A stretch of 64,000 nucleotides of DNA from Actinomadura citrea (GTDB lineage: Bacteria > Actinomycetota > Actinomycetes > Streptosporangiales > Streptosporangiaceae). Made by a program: the position numbers and the translations under genes. The stretch lies in contig NZ_JACCBT010000001.1 in assembly GCF_013409045.1 (NCBI RefSeq), forward strand, positions 5,642,001-5,706,000, given 5' to 3'. Below are positions 56,107 to 64,000 of this stretch, piece after piece (the stretch's first letter is position 1; the number at the start of each line of letters is the position of its first letter). Below the pieces are notes generated by a model. The model was not told the origin of the DNA and ran no database searches. It saw only the letters and a program-made list of their open reading frames with translations.

Positions 56107-58557
56107 GTGACCAAGCCCGAACAGGTTCATGGCTCCCATGAACGGCCGCGCACGCGGCCGGTCGGGCGGCGGATCGCGATGCTCCTCGCCATTCCGCTCG
56201 CCGCTCTCGTCGCGCTGTGGGTGTTCTCGGCGGGGACGACGCTGTCCGCCGCGCTGCAGCGGTCGGAGTTCACGCGGATGTACAAGGACGTCGGGCTGCC
56301 GGCCGGGACCGTCATCGGGGCGCTCCAGCGCGAGCGCGCCACCGCCGTGGCCGTCCTGACGGCGCGGACCGACGCCGGCAGGCGGGCCTACGCGGACCTC
56401 GCGGCCAAGACCGACGCCGCCGTGGCGAACTTCCGCTCGGCGGCCTTCAAGCCCCGCCTCAGGAACGCGATGGGCCCGGAACTCTGGCAGCGCATGGAGG
56501 CGCTGGACGACAGCCTCGACCAGCTCGAACCGCTGCGGACCCAGATCGACCAGGGCGCGGCCAGCACGGTGCAGGCCATCGACGCCTACAGCGGCTTCTC
56601 CGACTCGACGTTCCGGCTGCTGACGACGTTCATCAGCGTCAACGACACCGCGGTGTACCGGCAGAGCGCCGGCATCACCCACTTCTCATGGGCGAGCGAC
56701 TTCATGCTGCGCGAGGACGCGCTGATGTCCGCGGCCGGCGCGCGCAGGCTGAGCGCGGCCGAGCGCATGGCCTTCGCGGGCTGGGCCGGCAACCGCGAGC
56801 AGTTCTTCTCGCTCGCCCGCACCGAGGTGACCGGCGAGCTGTCCCGGATCGTCGAGGATCTCGCCACATCGCCCGCCTACGGCAGCTTCACCTTGATCGA
56901 GAGCCAGATCCGCCGGCAGGGCCTCACTCCCGGCGTCCAGCAGTGGCGGGCGGGCACGCAGGAGCTGGCCCCGAAGTGGTTCACCTCCTCCTCCCGCCTC
57001 GGCGACGCCCTGAACGACGACCTGGTCGAGCCCGCCGGACACCGGATCATGTTGCGCTTCTACCTGGCCTGCGTCGTGGGCCTGCTGATCGTGGCCGCAT
57101 CGGTCACGCTGTCGGTGCTGTTCGCCCGGCGGCTCGCGCGGGAGCTGCGGGACCTGCAGGCGTCCGCGCAGCGGCTCGCGCACGAGCGGCTGCCCGCGGT
57201 CGTGGCCCGGCTGCGGCGCGGCGAGAAGGTCGACGTCGACGCCGAGGCGCCGCGCCCGGAGCCGGGGCGGACGAGGGAGATCGCCCTGGTGGCCGACGCG
57301 TTCGACGCCGTGCAGCGCACGGCCGTCGGCACCGCGGTCGGCGAGGCCGAGCTGCGCGCCAGCATCAACCGGGTCTTCATCAACCTGTCGTGGCGCAGCC
57401 AGTCGCTGCTGCACCGGCAGTTGCGGCTGCTGGACCAGATGGAGCGGCGCGCGTCCAGCCCCGAGGAGCTGGACGACCTGTTCCGCCTCGACCACCTGAC
57501 CACCCGCATGCGGCGGCACGCCGAGGGCCTGGTCATCCTGTCCGGGTCGCCGACCGTCCGCGCCTGGGACCACCCGGTCGCCGCCGAGGACGTGGTGCGC
57601 GCCGCGATCGCCGAGGTGGAGGACTACACGCGGGTGGAGGTGACGGGCGCGTCCTCGGCCGCGGTCACCGGCGACGTCGTCGCCGACGTCATCCACCTGC
57701 TGGCGGAGCTGATCGAGAACGCGGCGTCGTTCTCCCCGCCGGCCACGGAGGTCACCGTCAAGGTCGAGACCGTCGCCAACGGGCTGGCCGTCGAGGTCGT
57801 CGACCGGGGCGTCGGCCTGGAGCCCGACGAGCTGGCGGAGCTGAACCGGCGGCTCGGCAGCGCCGTCGAGTTCGACCTCGTCGACACCGAGCGGCTCGGC
57901 CTGTTCGTCGTCGCGCGCCTCGCCGCCCGGCACGGCATCCAGGTGTCGCTCCAGCCGTCCCCGTACGGGGGCACGACCGCGATCGTCCTCGTGCCGCACG
58001 CGCTGGTTGTCCTCGACGACGACTGGCACACGGCGCGCGGCCGCGGGGCCGGGGCGCCGCAGCCGGTCGGGTCGGCGGTGCTCGGGGGCGGGGGCCCGGC
58101 ACGGCTCGGCCGCCCGGCGCGTCCGGCACTGCCCGGCAGGATCGTCCAGGCGCAGCCGTCCGACGAGTTCGCCGGCCTGCCCGCCGGGCCGGCCGTGCCG
58201 CCGCCGGCGCCGCCCTCCGACCCGCCCCTCGCCCCGCCGCCGGATCCGCCCGAGCCGTTCGCGGGACGGGCCCGGCCGAACGGCGCCGAGCCGCGGCCGG
58301 GCGGGGTGGAGGACAGCGAGGTCACGGGACGGCTCCCGCGCCGGGTGCGGCAGCGTTCCCTGGCCCCGCAGCTGCGCGGACGGTCCGCGCCGCGGCACGC
58401 CCAGCCCGCCGCGGCGGCGGGCGAGGACGATTTCGAAGAACCGAGCCCGGAGCTCAGCCGCGACCTGATGGCGTCGCTGCAGTCGGGATGGCTGCGCGGC
58501 AGGGTCGACGACGAACCGGGCGAATCGGATCCACGTGATGAATGGGGGGAGTCATGA
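56107..58557 (+). CDS. cvnA: Conservon sensor kinase-like protein CvnA (nitrate-sensor-type)
   Basis: 816 residues from GTG 56107. Transmembrane helix about 22-44, an extracytoplasmic NIT-like helical domain (about 48-310), a second helix about 318-340, a HAMP-like linker, then a histidine-kinase-type ATPase domain (about 540-665: LLAELIENAASFSPP, VEVVDRGVGLEPDEL). No standard phospho-acceptor histidine box is evident. A proline-rich, disordered C-terminal tail follows. First gene of a cvnABCD set, ATGA-coupled to cvnB. Confidence 0.92.
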   Translation: MTKPEQVHGSHERPRTRPVGRRIAMLLAIPLAALVALWVFSAGTTLSAALQRSEFTRMYKDVGLPAGTVIGALQRERATAVAVLTARTDAGRRAYADLAAKTDAAVANFRSAAFKPRLRNAMGPELWQRMEALDDSLDQLEPLRTQIDQGAASTVQAIDAYSGFSDSTFRLLTTFISVNDTAVYRQSAGITHFSWASDFMLREDALMSAAGARRLSAAERMAFAGWAGNREQFFSLARTEVTGELSRIVEDLATSPAYGSFTLIESQIRRQGLTPGVQQWRAGTQELAPKWFTSSSRLGDALNDDLVEPAGHRIMLRFYLACVVGLLIVAASVTLSVLFARRLARELRDLQASAQRLAHERLPAVVARLRRGEKVDVDAEAPRPEPGRTREIALVADAFDAVQRTAVGTAVGEAELRASINRVFINLSWRSQSLLHRQLRLLDQMERRASSPEELDDLFRLDHLTTRMRRHAEGLVILSGSPTVRAWDHPVAAEDVVRAAIAEVEDYTRVEVTGASSAAVTGDVVADVIHLLAELIENAASFSPPATEVTVKVETVANGLAVEVVDRGVGLEPDELAELNRRLGSAVEFDLVDTERLGLFVVARLAARHGIQVSLQPSPYGGTTAIVLVPHALVVLDDDWHTARGRGAGAPQPVGSAVLGGGGPARLGRPARPALPGRIVQAQPSDEFAGLPAGPAVPPPAPPSDPPLAPPPDPPEPFAGRARPNGAEPRPGGVEDSEVTGRLPRRVRQRSLAPQLRGRSAPRHAQPAAAAGEDDFEEPSPELSRDLMASLQSGWLRGRVDDEPGESDPRDEWGES

Positions 58558-58994
58558 TGCGGCAGGGCAACGCTTCCGGCGAGCTCGACTGGCTGCTCGA
58601 CGACTTGGTGCAGCGGGTCGGGGAGGTCCGCCAGGCCGTCCTGCTGTCCAGGGACGGCCTGGTCATGGGCGCCTCAGGGGACGTCACCCGCAAGGACGCC
58701 GAGTTCCTCGCGGCGCTGTCGTCGGGTTTCCACAGCCTGGCCAACGGGGCCCGCGAGCACTTCCAGGCCAAGCAGGTGCGGCAGACCGTCGTCGAGCTGG
58801 ACGGCATGCTGTTCTTCGTCATGCCCGCGGGCAACGGGAGCTGCCTCGCCGTGCTGAGCGACGCCGGCGGCAACGCGGGGCTGGTCGCCTACGAGACGAC
58901 CATGCTGATCAAGCGGGTGCGGCGCACGCTGGCGGCCCAGCCGCGCGGTGCCGAGTCGCAGGATCCGCCGGTGCGCTCGGGCGCGTCAGGCTAG
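58554..58994 (+). CDS. cvnB: Roadblock/LC7 protein CvnB
   Basis: 146 residues from ATG 58554 (GGGGGA upstream); the adjacent ATG 58557 is an alternative. Roadblock/LC7 fold: LDWLLDDLVQRVGEVRQAVLLSRDGLVMGAS and a central LAVLSDAGGNAGLVAYE. It is the regulator or GAP-like partner of the CvnD GTPase in conservons. Confidence 0.92.
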   Translation: MMRQGNASGELDWLLDDLVQRVGEVRQAVLLSRDGLVMGASGDVTRKDAEFLAALSSGFHSLANGAREHFQAKQVRQTVVELDGMLFFVMPAGNGSCLAVLSDAGGNAGLVAYETTMLIKRVRRTLAAQPRGAESQDPPVRSGASG

Positions 58995-59002
58995 AGCCGG
59001 CA

Positions 59003-59377
59003 GTGGAGAGCCCGAGAGAGCGTTGGGTCGGGCCGGACGCCGGCCCGGTCGTCCGCCCCTACGCGGTCACCCGCGGGCGCACCCGCCCCCGCGGGCTCGT
59101 CCTCGACCTGGTGACCGTCCTCGTCGCGACCGGCCGGACCCCGGCCGACCGGATCTGGCTGTCGCGCGAGCAGCGGCGGCTGCTGGAGCTGTGCGGGCGG
59201 CCCTCCACGCCCGCCGACCTCGCCTCGGAGACCGACCTGCCGCTGCGGGTCGTGCAGATCCTGCTGGAGGACCTGCACCAGTACGGCCTGATCGAGGAGA
59301 TGCCTCAGGCCGCGCAGACCGAACGCCCCGACCCCCGCATCCTCATGAGAGTGCTCGATGAACTCCGCCGCCTTTGA
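59003..59377 (+). CDS. cvnC: DUF742 protein CvnC
   Basis: 124 residues from GTG 59003, eight bases after cvnB. DUF742 features: VVRPYAVTRGRTRP, then a winged-helix-like LASETDLPLRVVQILLEDL and the ending DPRILMRVLDELRRL. Overlaps cvnD by 20 bp. Its biochemical role in conservons is not known. Confidence 0.9.
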   Translation: MESPRERWVGPDAGPVVRPYAVTRGRTRPRGLVLDLVTVLVATGRTPADRIWLSREQRRLLELCGRPSTPADLASETDLPLRVVQILLEDLHQYGLIEEMPQAAQTERPDPRILMRVLDELRRL

Positions 59378-59960
59378 CCCGACCGCCACCGCGCACGGGC
59401 GCGACGACGACGTCCCGCTCCACACCCTGAAGGTCCTGGTGGCCGGCGGCTTCGGCGTCGGCAAGACGACGCTGGTGAGCGCGGTGAGCGAGGTGCGCCC
59501 GCTGCGCACCGAGGAGATGCTCACCGACGCGTCCGTCGGTGTCGACGACCTCGGCGGCGTGGAGGGCAAGACCACCACGACCGTGGCGATGGACTTCGGC
59601 CGGCTGACGTTCTCCGGCGGCGTCCGGCTGTACCTGTTCGGCACGCCCGGCCAGGAGCGGTTCTGGTTCATGTGGGACCAGATCGCCTACGGCGCGGTCG
59701 GCGCCATCGTGCTGGTCGACACCCGCCGGCTCAGCACGAGCTTCGCTGCCATCGACTTCTTCGAGCAGCGGGGGCTCCCGTTCGTCATCGCGGCGAACCG
59801 GTTCGAGGGCGCCCGCCGCTACACCGTGGAGGAGATCCGCGACGCCCTCGACGTCGACCCGGAGATCCCGGTCATGATGTGCGACGTGCGGAGCCGGGAG
59901 GTGGCGCGGGGCGTGCTGGTGGCGCTCGTCGAGCACGCCCTGCAGGCGGACCGCGGCTAG
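59358..59960 (+). CDS. cvnD: Conservon small GTPase CvnD
   Basis: 200 residues. Walker A GGFGVGKTT, a switch-like TTTTVAMDFG segment and G3 FGTPGQERF. The NKxD specificity motif is replaced by ANRFEG, as is usual for CvnD proteins. Thought to relay a signal from CvnA with CvnB and CvnC at the membrane. No cytochrome P450 gene (cvnE) follows; the next gene is convergent and overlaps by CTAG. Confidence 0.93.
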   Translation: MNSAAFDPTATAHGRDDDVPLHTLKVLVAGGFGVGKTTLVSAVSEVRPLRTEEMLTDASVGVDDLGGVEGKTTTTVAMDFGRLTFSGGVRLYLFGTPGQERFWFMWDQIAYGAVGAIVLVDTRRLSTSFAAIDFFEQRGLPFVIAANRFEGARRYTVEEIRDALDVDPEIPVMMCDVRSREVARGVLVALVEHALQADRG

Positions 59961-60532
59961 CCGGCCGCCATCCGGGCCACGATGAGGGACGCGAGCGCGG
60001 CGTAGGCGGCCGAGTCGTCCAGGCCGGTCTGCGCCTTGATCTCGCCGCGGTGGATGGACTCCATCACCTGGCCGGCGACGGCGCCGACGAACGCGGCGTC
60101 GCCGCCGGGCGCCGCCTCTCGCACGAGGCCCTGCACGCGCAACACCGCGTACCGGGTGTTGCTCTTGTAGATCTCCCGCGCGGGGGCGAACGCGTCCAGG
60201 TCGGCGAAGAACGCGGCGGACGCGGGGGCCAGCTCGCCCGAGATCGCCCGCAGGTAGGCGCCGACCCGCTCACGCGGGTCGGCGCCGTCGTCGAGCGCGG
60301 CCTCCACGCGGTCGGTGGCGCGGCGGAAGAAGGCCCGCACGACGGCAGTGATGATCTGCTCCCGGCTCGCCGCGACCGAGTAGAGCGTGCTCTTGGAGCA
60401 GCGCAGCAGCGCGGCCAGGTCCGCGACGCCCAGCTCGGCGAACCCGCGCTCCAGGAAGAGGTCCATGAGCCGGTCGATCAGCGTCTCGCGCCGCCGCGAC
60501 GCCCGGGTCGCCCGCTCGTCCACCGAGGTCAT
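59957..60532 (-). CDS. TetR-family regulator
   Basis: 191 residues. HTH about 20-62 (GFAELGVADLAALLRCSKSTLYSVAAS). The C-terminal domain is consistent with fatty-acid or acyl-CoA-type effectors but is not diagnostic. Divergent from the acyl-CoA dehydrogenase gene, which it probably represses through the repeat at 60543-60578. Confidence 0.9.
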   Translation of the reverse strand: MTSVDERATRASRRRETLIDRLMDLFLERGFAELGVADLAALLRCSKSTLYSVAASREQIITAVVRAFFRRATDRVEAALDDGADPRERVGAYLRAISGELAPASAAFFADLDAFAPAREIYKSNTRYAVLRVQGLVREAAPGGDAAFVGAVAGQVMESIHRGEIKAQTGLDDSAAYAALASLIVARMAAG

Positions 60533-60542
60533 GACGGCGACA

Positions 60543-60578
60543 GTACCAAATCGGGTTCGCCGGTACTGCCTTTGGTAC
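60543..60578. promoter_or_regulatory. Long inverted repeat, candidate operator of the TetR/ACAD divergon
   Basis: GTACCAAA (60543-60550) and TTTGGTAC (60571-60578) are perfect inverted copies 20 bp apart, in the 74-bp gap between divergent starts. A further GGTAC lies between them at 60562-60566. Well placed to control both genes. Confidence 0.7.
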
Positions 60579-60606
60579 GGTTGGCGGTGCCGAAAGGAGT
60601 CCGCCC

Positions 60607-61761
60607 ATGCCCGCCACCCGGCACCTGCCGACCTCCGAGTCCGAGGACCTGATCGCGCTCACCCGCGAGATCGCGGCCAAGGAGCTCGCGCCGCACGTCG
60701 CGGACGCCGAGCGCACCGGGACGTTCCCCCGCGCGGTGTTCACGACGCTGGGCCGGGCGGGCCTGCTGACGTTGCCGTACCCGGAGGAGTTCGGCGGCGG
60801 CGACCAGCCCTACGAGATCTACCTGCAGGTCCTCGAGGAGATCGGGGCGGCCTGGGCGAGCGTCGGCGTCGGCGTCAGCGTCCACGCCCTGTCCTGCTTC
60901 CCCCTCTTCGCCTTCGGCACCGACGAGCAGCGCGCGCGGTGGCTTCCCGGCATGCTCTCCGGCGAGCGCCTCGGCGCCTACTGCCTGTCGGAGGCGCACG
61001 CGGGCTCCGACCCGGCCGCGATGCGCGCCAGGGCCGTCCGCGACGGCGACTCCTATGTCCTCAACGGCGCCAAGGCGTGGACCACCCACGGCGGCGAGGC
61101 CGACTTCTACACCGTCATGGCCCGCACGTCGCAGGAGAAGTCACGCGGCATCTCCTGCTTCCACGTCCCCGCCGACACCCCCGGACTGGAGTTCGACGAG
61201 CCCGAGGACAAGATGGGCCTGATGGGCTCCACCACCGCGACCGTCCGCCTGGTGGACGCGCGCGTCCCCGCGGACCACCTGATCGGGCAGGAGGGCCAAG
61301 GGCTGGCCATCGCCCTCGCCGGCCTCGACGCCGGCCGCCTCGGCATCGCCGCCGTCGCCACCGGCCTGGCCCAGGGCGCGCTCGACACCGCCGTCGCCTA
61401 CGCCAAGGAGCGCGAGGCCTTCGGCAAGGCGATCATCGATCACCAGGGGCTCGCCTTCGTCCTGGCCGACATGGCCGCCGCCGTCGAGTCCGCGCGCGCC
61501 ACCTACCTGTCCGCCGCCCGGCTCAAGGACGCGGGCCGCCCCTACGGCCGTGAGGCGTCGGTCGCCAAGCTGGTCGCCACCGACAACGCCATGAAGGTCA
61601 CCACCGACGCCGTCCAGGTCCTGGGCGGCGCCGGCTACACCCGCGACTTCCCGGTCGAGCGCTTCATGCGCGAGGCCAAGGTCATGCAGATCTTCGAGGG
61701 CACCAACCAGATCCAGCGCCTGGTCATCTCCCGCCACCTCGCCCGCCAGCCGACGCGATGA
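60607..61761 (+). CDS. Acyl-CoA dehydrogenase
   Basis: 384 residues from ATG 60607 (AAAGGAG upstream). Flavin signatures: YCLSEAHAGSDPAAM, WTTHGGEADFYTVMAR, and EGTNQIQRLVISRHLA. The catalytic base E364 in IFEGTNQ points to the short- or medium-chain branch. Likely oxidises a short or branched acyl-CoA. Under probable control of the divergent TetR. Confidence 0.93.
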   Translation: MPATRHLPTSESEDLIALTREIAAKELAPHVADAERTGTFPRAVFTTLGRAGLLTLPYPEEFGGGDQPYEIYLQVLEEIGAAWASVGVGVSVHALSCFPLFAFGTDEQRARWLPGMLSGERLGAYCLSEAHAGSDPAAMRARAVRDGDSYVLNGAKAWTTHGGEADFYTVMARTSQEKSRGISCFHVPADTPGLEFDEPEDKMGLMGSTTATVRLVDARVPADHLIGQEGQGLAIALAGLDAGRLGIAAVATGLAQGALDTAVAYAKEREAFGKAIIDHQGLAFVLADMAAAVESARATYLSAARLKDAGRPYGREASVAKLVATDNAMKVTTDAVQVLGGAGYTRDFPVERFMREAKVMQIFEGTNQIQRLVISRHLARQPTR

Positions 61762-61953
61762 CCTGCGGGCTTCCGGCGCGACCGCGCGCTACTTGAGCGA
61801 TTGCGGCGGCCGAAAATCGGTCTAACAGCCATGAACTGGGCATATATAGGACACACCCATCATGGAAATCGGTGACGTCCGAGAACGGGGCAGCGAGCAC
61901 GGGCCGACGTTCCGGGCGCCTGCGAGCCGACTCTCTGCAAGGGGGGAGAGGAC

Positions 61954-63167
61954 GTGGCGGACACCAACCGAGGGGTCGTGTACCAGGGCCGGGCGAGGTC
62001 ACGGTCGAAGACCTGGACTTCCCCAAGCTCGAACTGGCCGAACAGGGCGGGCGCAAGCTGCAGCACGGCGTCATCCTGAAGGTACTGGCCACCAATATCT
62101 GCGGTTCCGACCAGCACATGGTGCGCGGCCGGACGACCGCGCCCGCCGGGCTCACGCTCGGGCACGAGATCACCGGCGAGGTGATCGAGACCGGCAGGGA
62201 CGTCGAGTTCATCAAGGAGGGCGACCTCGTCAGCGTCCCGTTCAACATCGCCTGCGGCCGCTGCCGCAACTGCAAGGAACGCCACACCGGCGTGTGCGAG
62301 AACGTCAACCGGGAACGACCGGGCGCCGCCTACGGGTACGTCGACATGGGCGGCTGGCACGGCGGCCAGGCCGACTACGCGGTCGTCCCGTACGCCGACT
62401 TCAACCTGCTCAAGTTCCCGGCCGATCGCGACACCGTGATGGAGAAACTGCCCGACCTGGCGATGCTGTCGGACATCTTCCCCACCGGGTACCACGGCGC
62501 CCACACCGCCGGCGTCACGACCGGTTCGACCGTGTACGTGGCGGGCGCGGGACCGGTCGGCCTCGCGTGCGCGACCGCCTGCCTCCTGCTCGGCGCCGCC
62601 GTTGTGATCGTCGGCGACATGAACGAGCGGCGGCTGGAGCAGGCCCGGGGCTTCGGCTGCGAGACGATCGACCTGTCCGAGCACGGCGACGTGGGCGCGC
62701 AGATCGAGCAGATCCTGGGCGTTCCCGAGGTGGACGCGGCCGTCGACTGCGTCGGGTTCGAGGCGCGCGGCCAGGGCCACGAGGGAGCGGGGACGGAGCA
62801 GCCCGCAACCGTCCTCAACACGCTCATGGACGTCGCCCGGCCCGCCGCCGGGCTCGGCATCCCCGGCCTGTACGTCACCGGTGACCCGGGCGCGTCGGAC
62901 GAGAACGCGAAGGAGGGCCAACTCGGGCTGCGGATCGGCCTCGGCTGGGCCAAGTCGCAGTACTTCGTCACGGGCCAGTGCCCGGTGATGACGTACAACC
63001 GGCAGTTGATGATGGCGATCCTGTACGACCGGGTTCAGATCGCCCGGAACGTCAACGCGTCGGTCATCCCGCTAGAGCAGGCACCGCAGGGCTACGCCGA
63101 GTTCGACCGGGGTGCAGCGCGCAAGTACATCCTCGACCCGCACGGCATGGTGGGGGCCGCGGCCTGA
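61954..63167 (+). CDS. fdhA: Glutathione-independent formaldehyde dehydrogenase with apparent N-terminal frameshift
   Basis: Zinc-dependent medium-chain dehydrogenase. GTG 61954 follows a strong GGGGGGAGAG site and encodes VADTNRGVVYQG, the family N-terminus. The next conserved block (PGEVTVEDLDFPKLELAEQ) is in another frame from 61989; one base is missing near 61987-61988. Downstream the protein is intact: NICGSDQH and GHE (catalytic zinc), CGRCRNCKERHTGVC (structural zinc) and VAGAGPVGLA (NAD). Without the shift, an open frame from 61872 would give an unrelated leader. Sequencing error, inactive gene or recoding cannot be distinguished here. Confidence 0.82.
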
Positions 63168-63308
63168 GCCCCGCCCCCTGCTCGAACCCGTCGGCGATCC
63201 GCAGCGCCATCCGGGCGCCCTCTCCGGGTCGGCGCACACCCGCGCCGTCCCGGCCGGGGGAACCCGGCCAGGCGCAGGTCGCCGGCGGATGCCATCGCCG
63301 CAGGCCCG

Positions 63309-63524
63309 CTAGCCGGACCCGACGCCGCGCTCCCGCAGCCTGCGGGCGATGTAGTCGGTGGTGAACGGGGAGCCGTCCGCCAGTTCCTCGGGGCCGAGGC
63401 CCTTGCGGGCCGCGTCCGCGTAGGCGTCGAACAGGTGTTCCTTCGCGGCTTCGAGCTGCTCCGCGAGGTCTTCGTACCGGGTGGTGGCGAGCTTGACCTT
63501 CGCGCCGGCTTCCTCAGGACCCAT
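63309..63524 (-). CDS. Small uncharacterised protein
   Basis: 71 residues from ATG 63524. Predicted helical, acidic N-half (YEDLAEQLEAAKEHLFDAY) and a C-terminal FTTDYIARRLRERG helix. No family recognised; the ribosome-binding site is weak. Flanked by gaps of 141 and 107 bp with nothing clear in them. Confidence 0.55.
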   Translation of the reverse strand: MGPEEAGAKVKLATTRYEDLAEQLEAAKEHLFDAYADAARKGLGPEELADGSPFTTDYIARRLRERGVGSG

Positions 63525-63631
63525 GCGGCGCAGAGTATCGAAACCCCGCCGCGGGGCCGGGCGATGGGTTTTGTACGCGGTTTGTGCGGCGTGTCACGGT
63601 CTGCCCGCGGCCCGGAACCTACCGTCGGGTC

Positions 63632-63970
63632 ATGTGGCAGTTCGTCGTGTGGGGGCTCATGGGGGCCGCAGCCAACCGCACGCTGGCGTTCCTGGAGGCG
63701 AACCGGCGCGTGAAGGGGCCGCCCTGGCGCTACCCCAAAGGGCCGGGCGGCCGGTACTACCTGTTCGCCTGCGCTCTGCACTGCATGCTCGCCGCGATGG
63801 TGACGGCGGCGGCCGCGGCGAGCGACTTGATCAACACGCCGTGGCTGGCGTTCGCGTGCGGGGCGAGCGCCCCGGCCGTCATGGCGAAGCTCGGCCGGTA
63901 CGCGCTCTGGGCCCTACCGCCGGGCCCGGGCGGCGACGGTGGGGACGACGCGCCCGGCCAGGCCGGATGA
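63632..63970 (+). CDS. Small membrane protein, uncharacterised
   Basis: 112 residues from ATG 63632. Amphipathic N-terminus, a conserved-looking GPPWRYPKGPGGRYY segment, then two hydrophobic stretches (about 42-63 and 68-90). Glycine/aspartate-rich tail. No family recognised. Its stop lies directly before the next start (63971), suggesting a pair with the gene that leaves the window. Confidence 0.6.
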   Translation: MWQFVVWGLMGAAANRTLAFLEANRRVKGPPWRYPKGPGGRYYLFACALHCMLAAMVTAAAAASDLINTPWLAFACGASAPAVMAKLGRYALWALPPGPGGDGGDDAPGQAG

Positions 63971-64000
63971 ATGGGGGATGGGATGCCGAATCCTGATCGC
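63971..64000 (+). CDS. Start of a gene running off the right edge
   Basis: ATG 63971 or ATG 63983 (MPNPDR) opens a frame that stays open to the window end. Only up to ten codons are visible. Proximity to the membrane-protein gene suggests an operon; nothing can be said about function. Confidence 0.35.
   Translation, partial: MGDGMPNPDR

Noticed and set aside
61872..61988. In-frame leader of the formaldehyde dehydrogenase (39 codons)
   Set aside because: Residues are unlike the family; the real N-terminus is readable in another frame from GTG 61954 with a strong ribosome-binding site.
63168..63308. Possible gene remnant after the formaldehyde dehydrogenase
   Set aside because: No frame gives a recognisable or well-started protein.

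Overview
This window is a very GC-rich (my visual estimate is above 70%) chromosomal segment of a filamentous-type actinomycete. Supporting signs are a complete conservon (cvnABCD), polyphosphate glucokinase, an F420-type luciferase-like oxidoreductase, a streptogrisin-type protease, TerD proteins, a NAD-linked mycothiol/glutathione-type formaldehyde dehydrogenase, GTG starts and dense ATGA-type overlaps. A Thermomonosporaceae/Streptosporangiales origin (Actinomadura-like) is my best guess, but it is an inference from gene content. I see no insertion sequence, phage, integrase or CRISPR array; three tRNA genes are the only RNA genes.

Left part (1-14.6 kb): a partial soluble transhydrogenase; a TetR/SDR divergon with a guanidinium-exporter-like SMR protein; polyphosphate glucokinase; then a six-gene minus-strand operon (11950 to 3728) encoding a sugar-binding lipoprotein, two permeases, a MalK-type ATPase, a PHP-domain hydrolase and a GH38 alpha-mannosidase. 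This looks like a self-contained alpha-mannoside uptake and hydrolysis unit with a palindromic operator just upstream. Next is an ArsR-like regulator-pabB-pabC operon. A tRNA-Gly/Cys/Val cluster follows at 14.67-14.95 kb.

Central part (15-40 kb): a secreted GH71-type glucanase, an MFS exporter, an ArsR/SRPBCC fusion regulator, two TerD-type stress proteins (one fused to an FtsK-like domain apparently lacking a P-loop), and a streptogrisin-type protease. The main attraction is a ~16.5 kb carbohydrate locus (23301-39800). Its minus-strand operon reads DeoR regulator, GH4 glycosidase, PfkB kinase, sugar-binding lipoprotein, two permeases and a secreted multidomain PIG-L deacetylase. Its plus-strand arm reads secreted discoidin/beta-helix protein, secreted TIM-barrel-like protein, SIS sugar isomerase/deaminase, LacC-type kinase and class II aldolase. 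Together these resemble an aga-like amino-sugar (galactosamine/tagatose-6-phosphate) route fed by secreted enzymes and an ABC importer without its own ATPase.

Right part (40-64 kb): a DHFR-fold reductase, a sulfatase/LTA-synthase-like membrane protein, a GT39-type glycosyltransferase, a large uncharacterised protein with a PcfJ-like segment, a CrtI/PYROXD2-like oxidoreductase, a flavin monooxygenase, inorganic pyrophosphatase, DNA polymerase I, an F420-type oxidoreductase, a secreted M28 aminopeptidase, the conservon, a TetR/acyl-CoA dehydrogenase divergon with a long inverted repeat, a formaldehyde dehydrogenase gene with an apparent frameshift at codon 12, and small uncharacterised genes at the window end.
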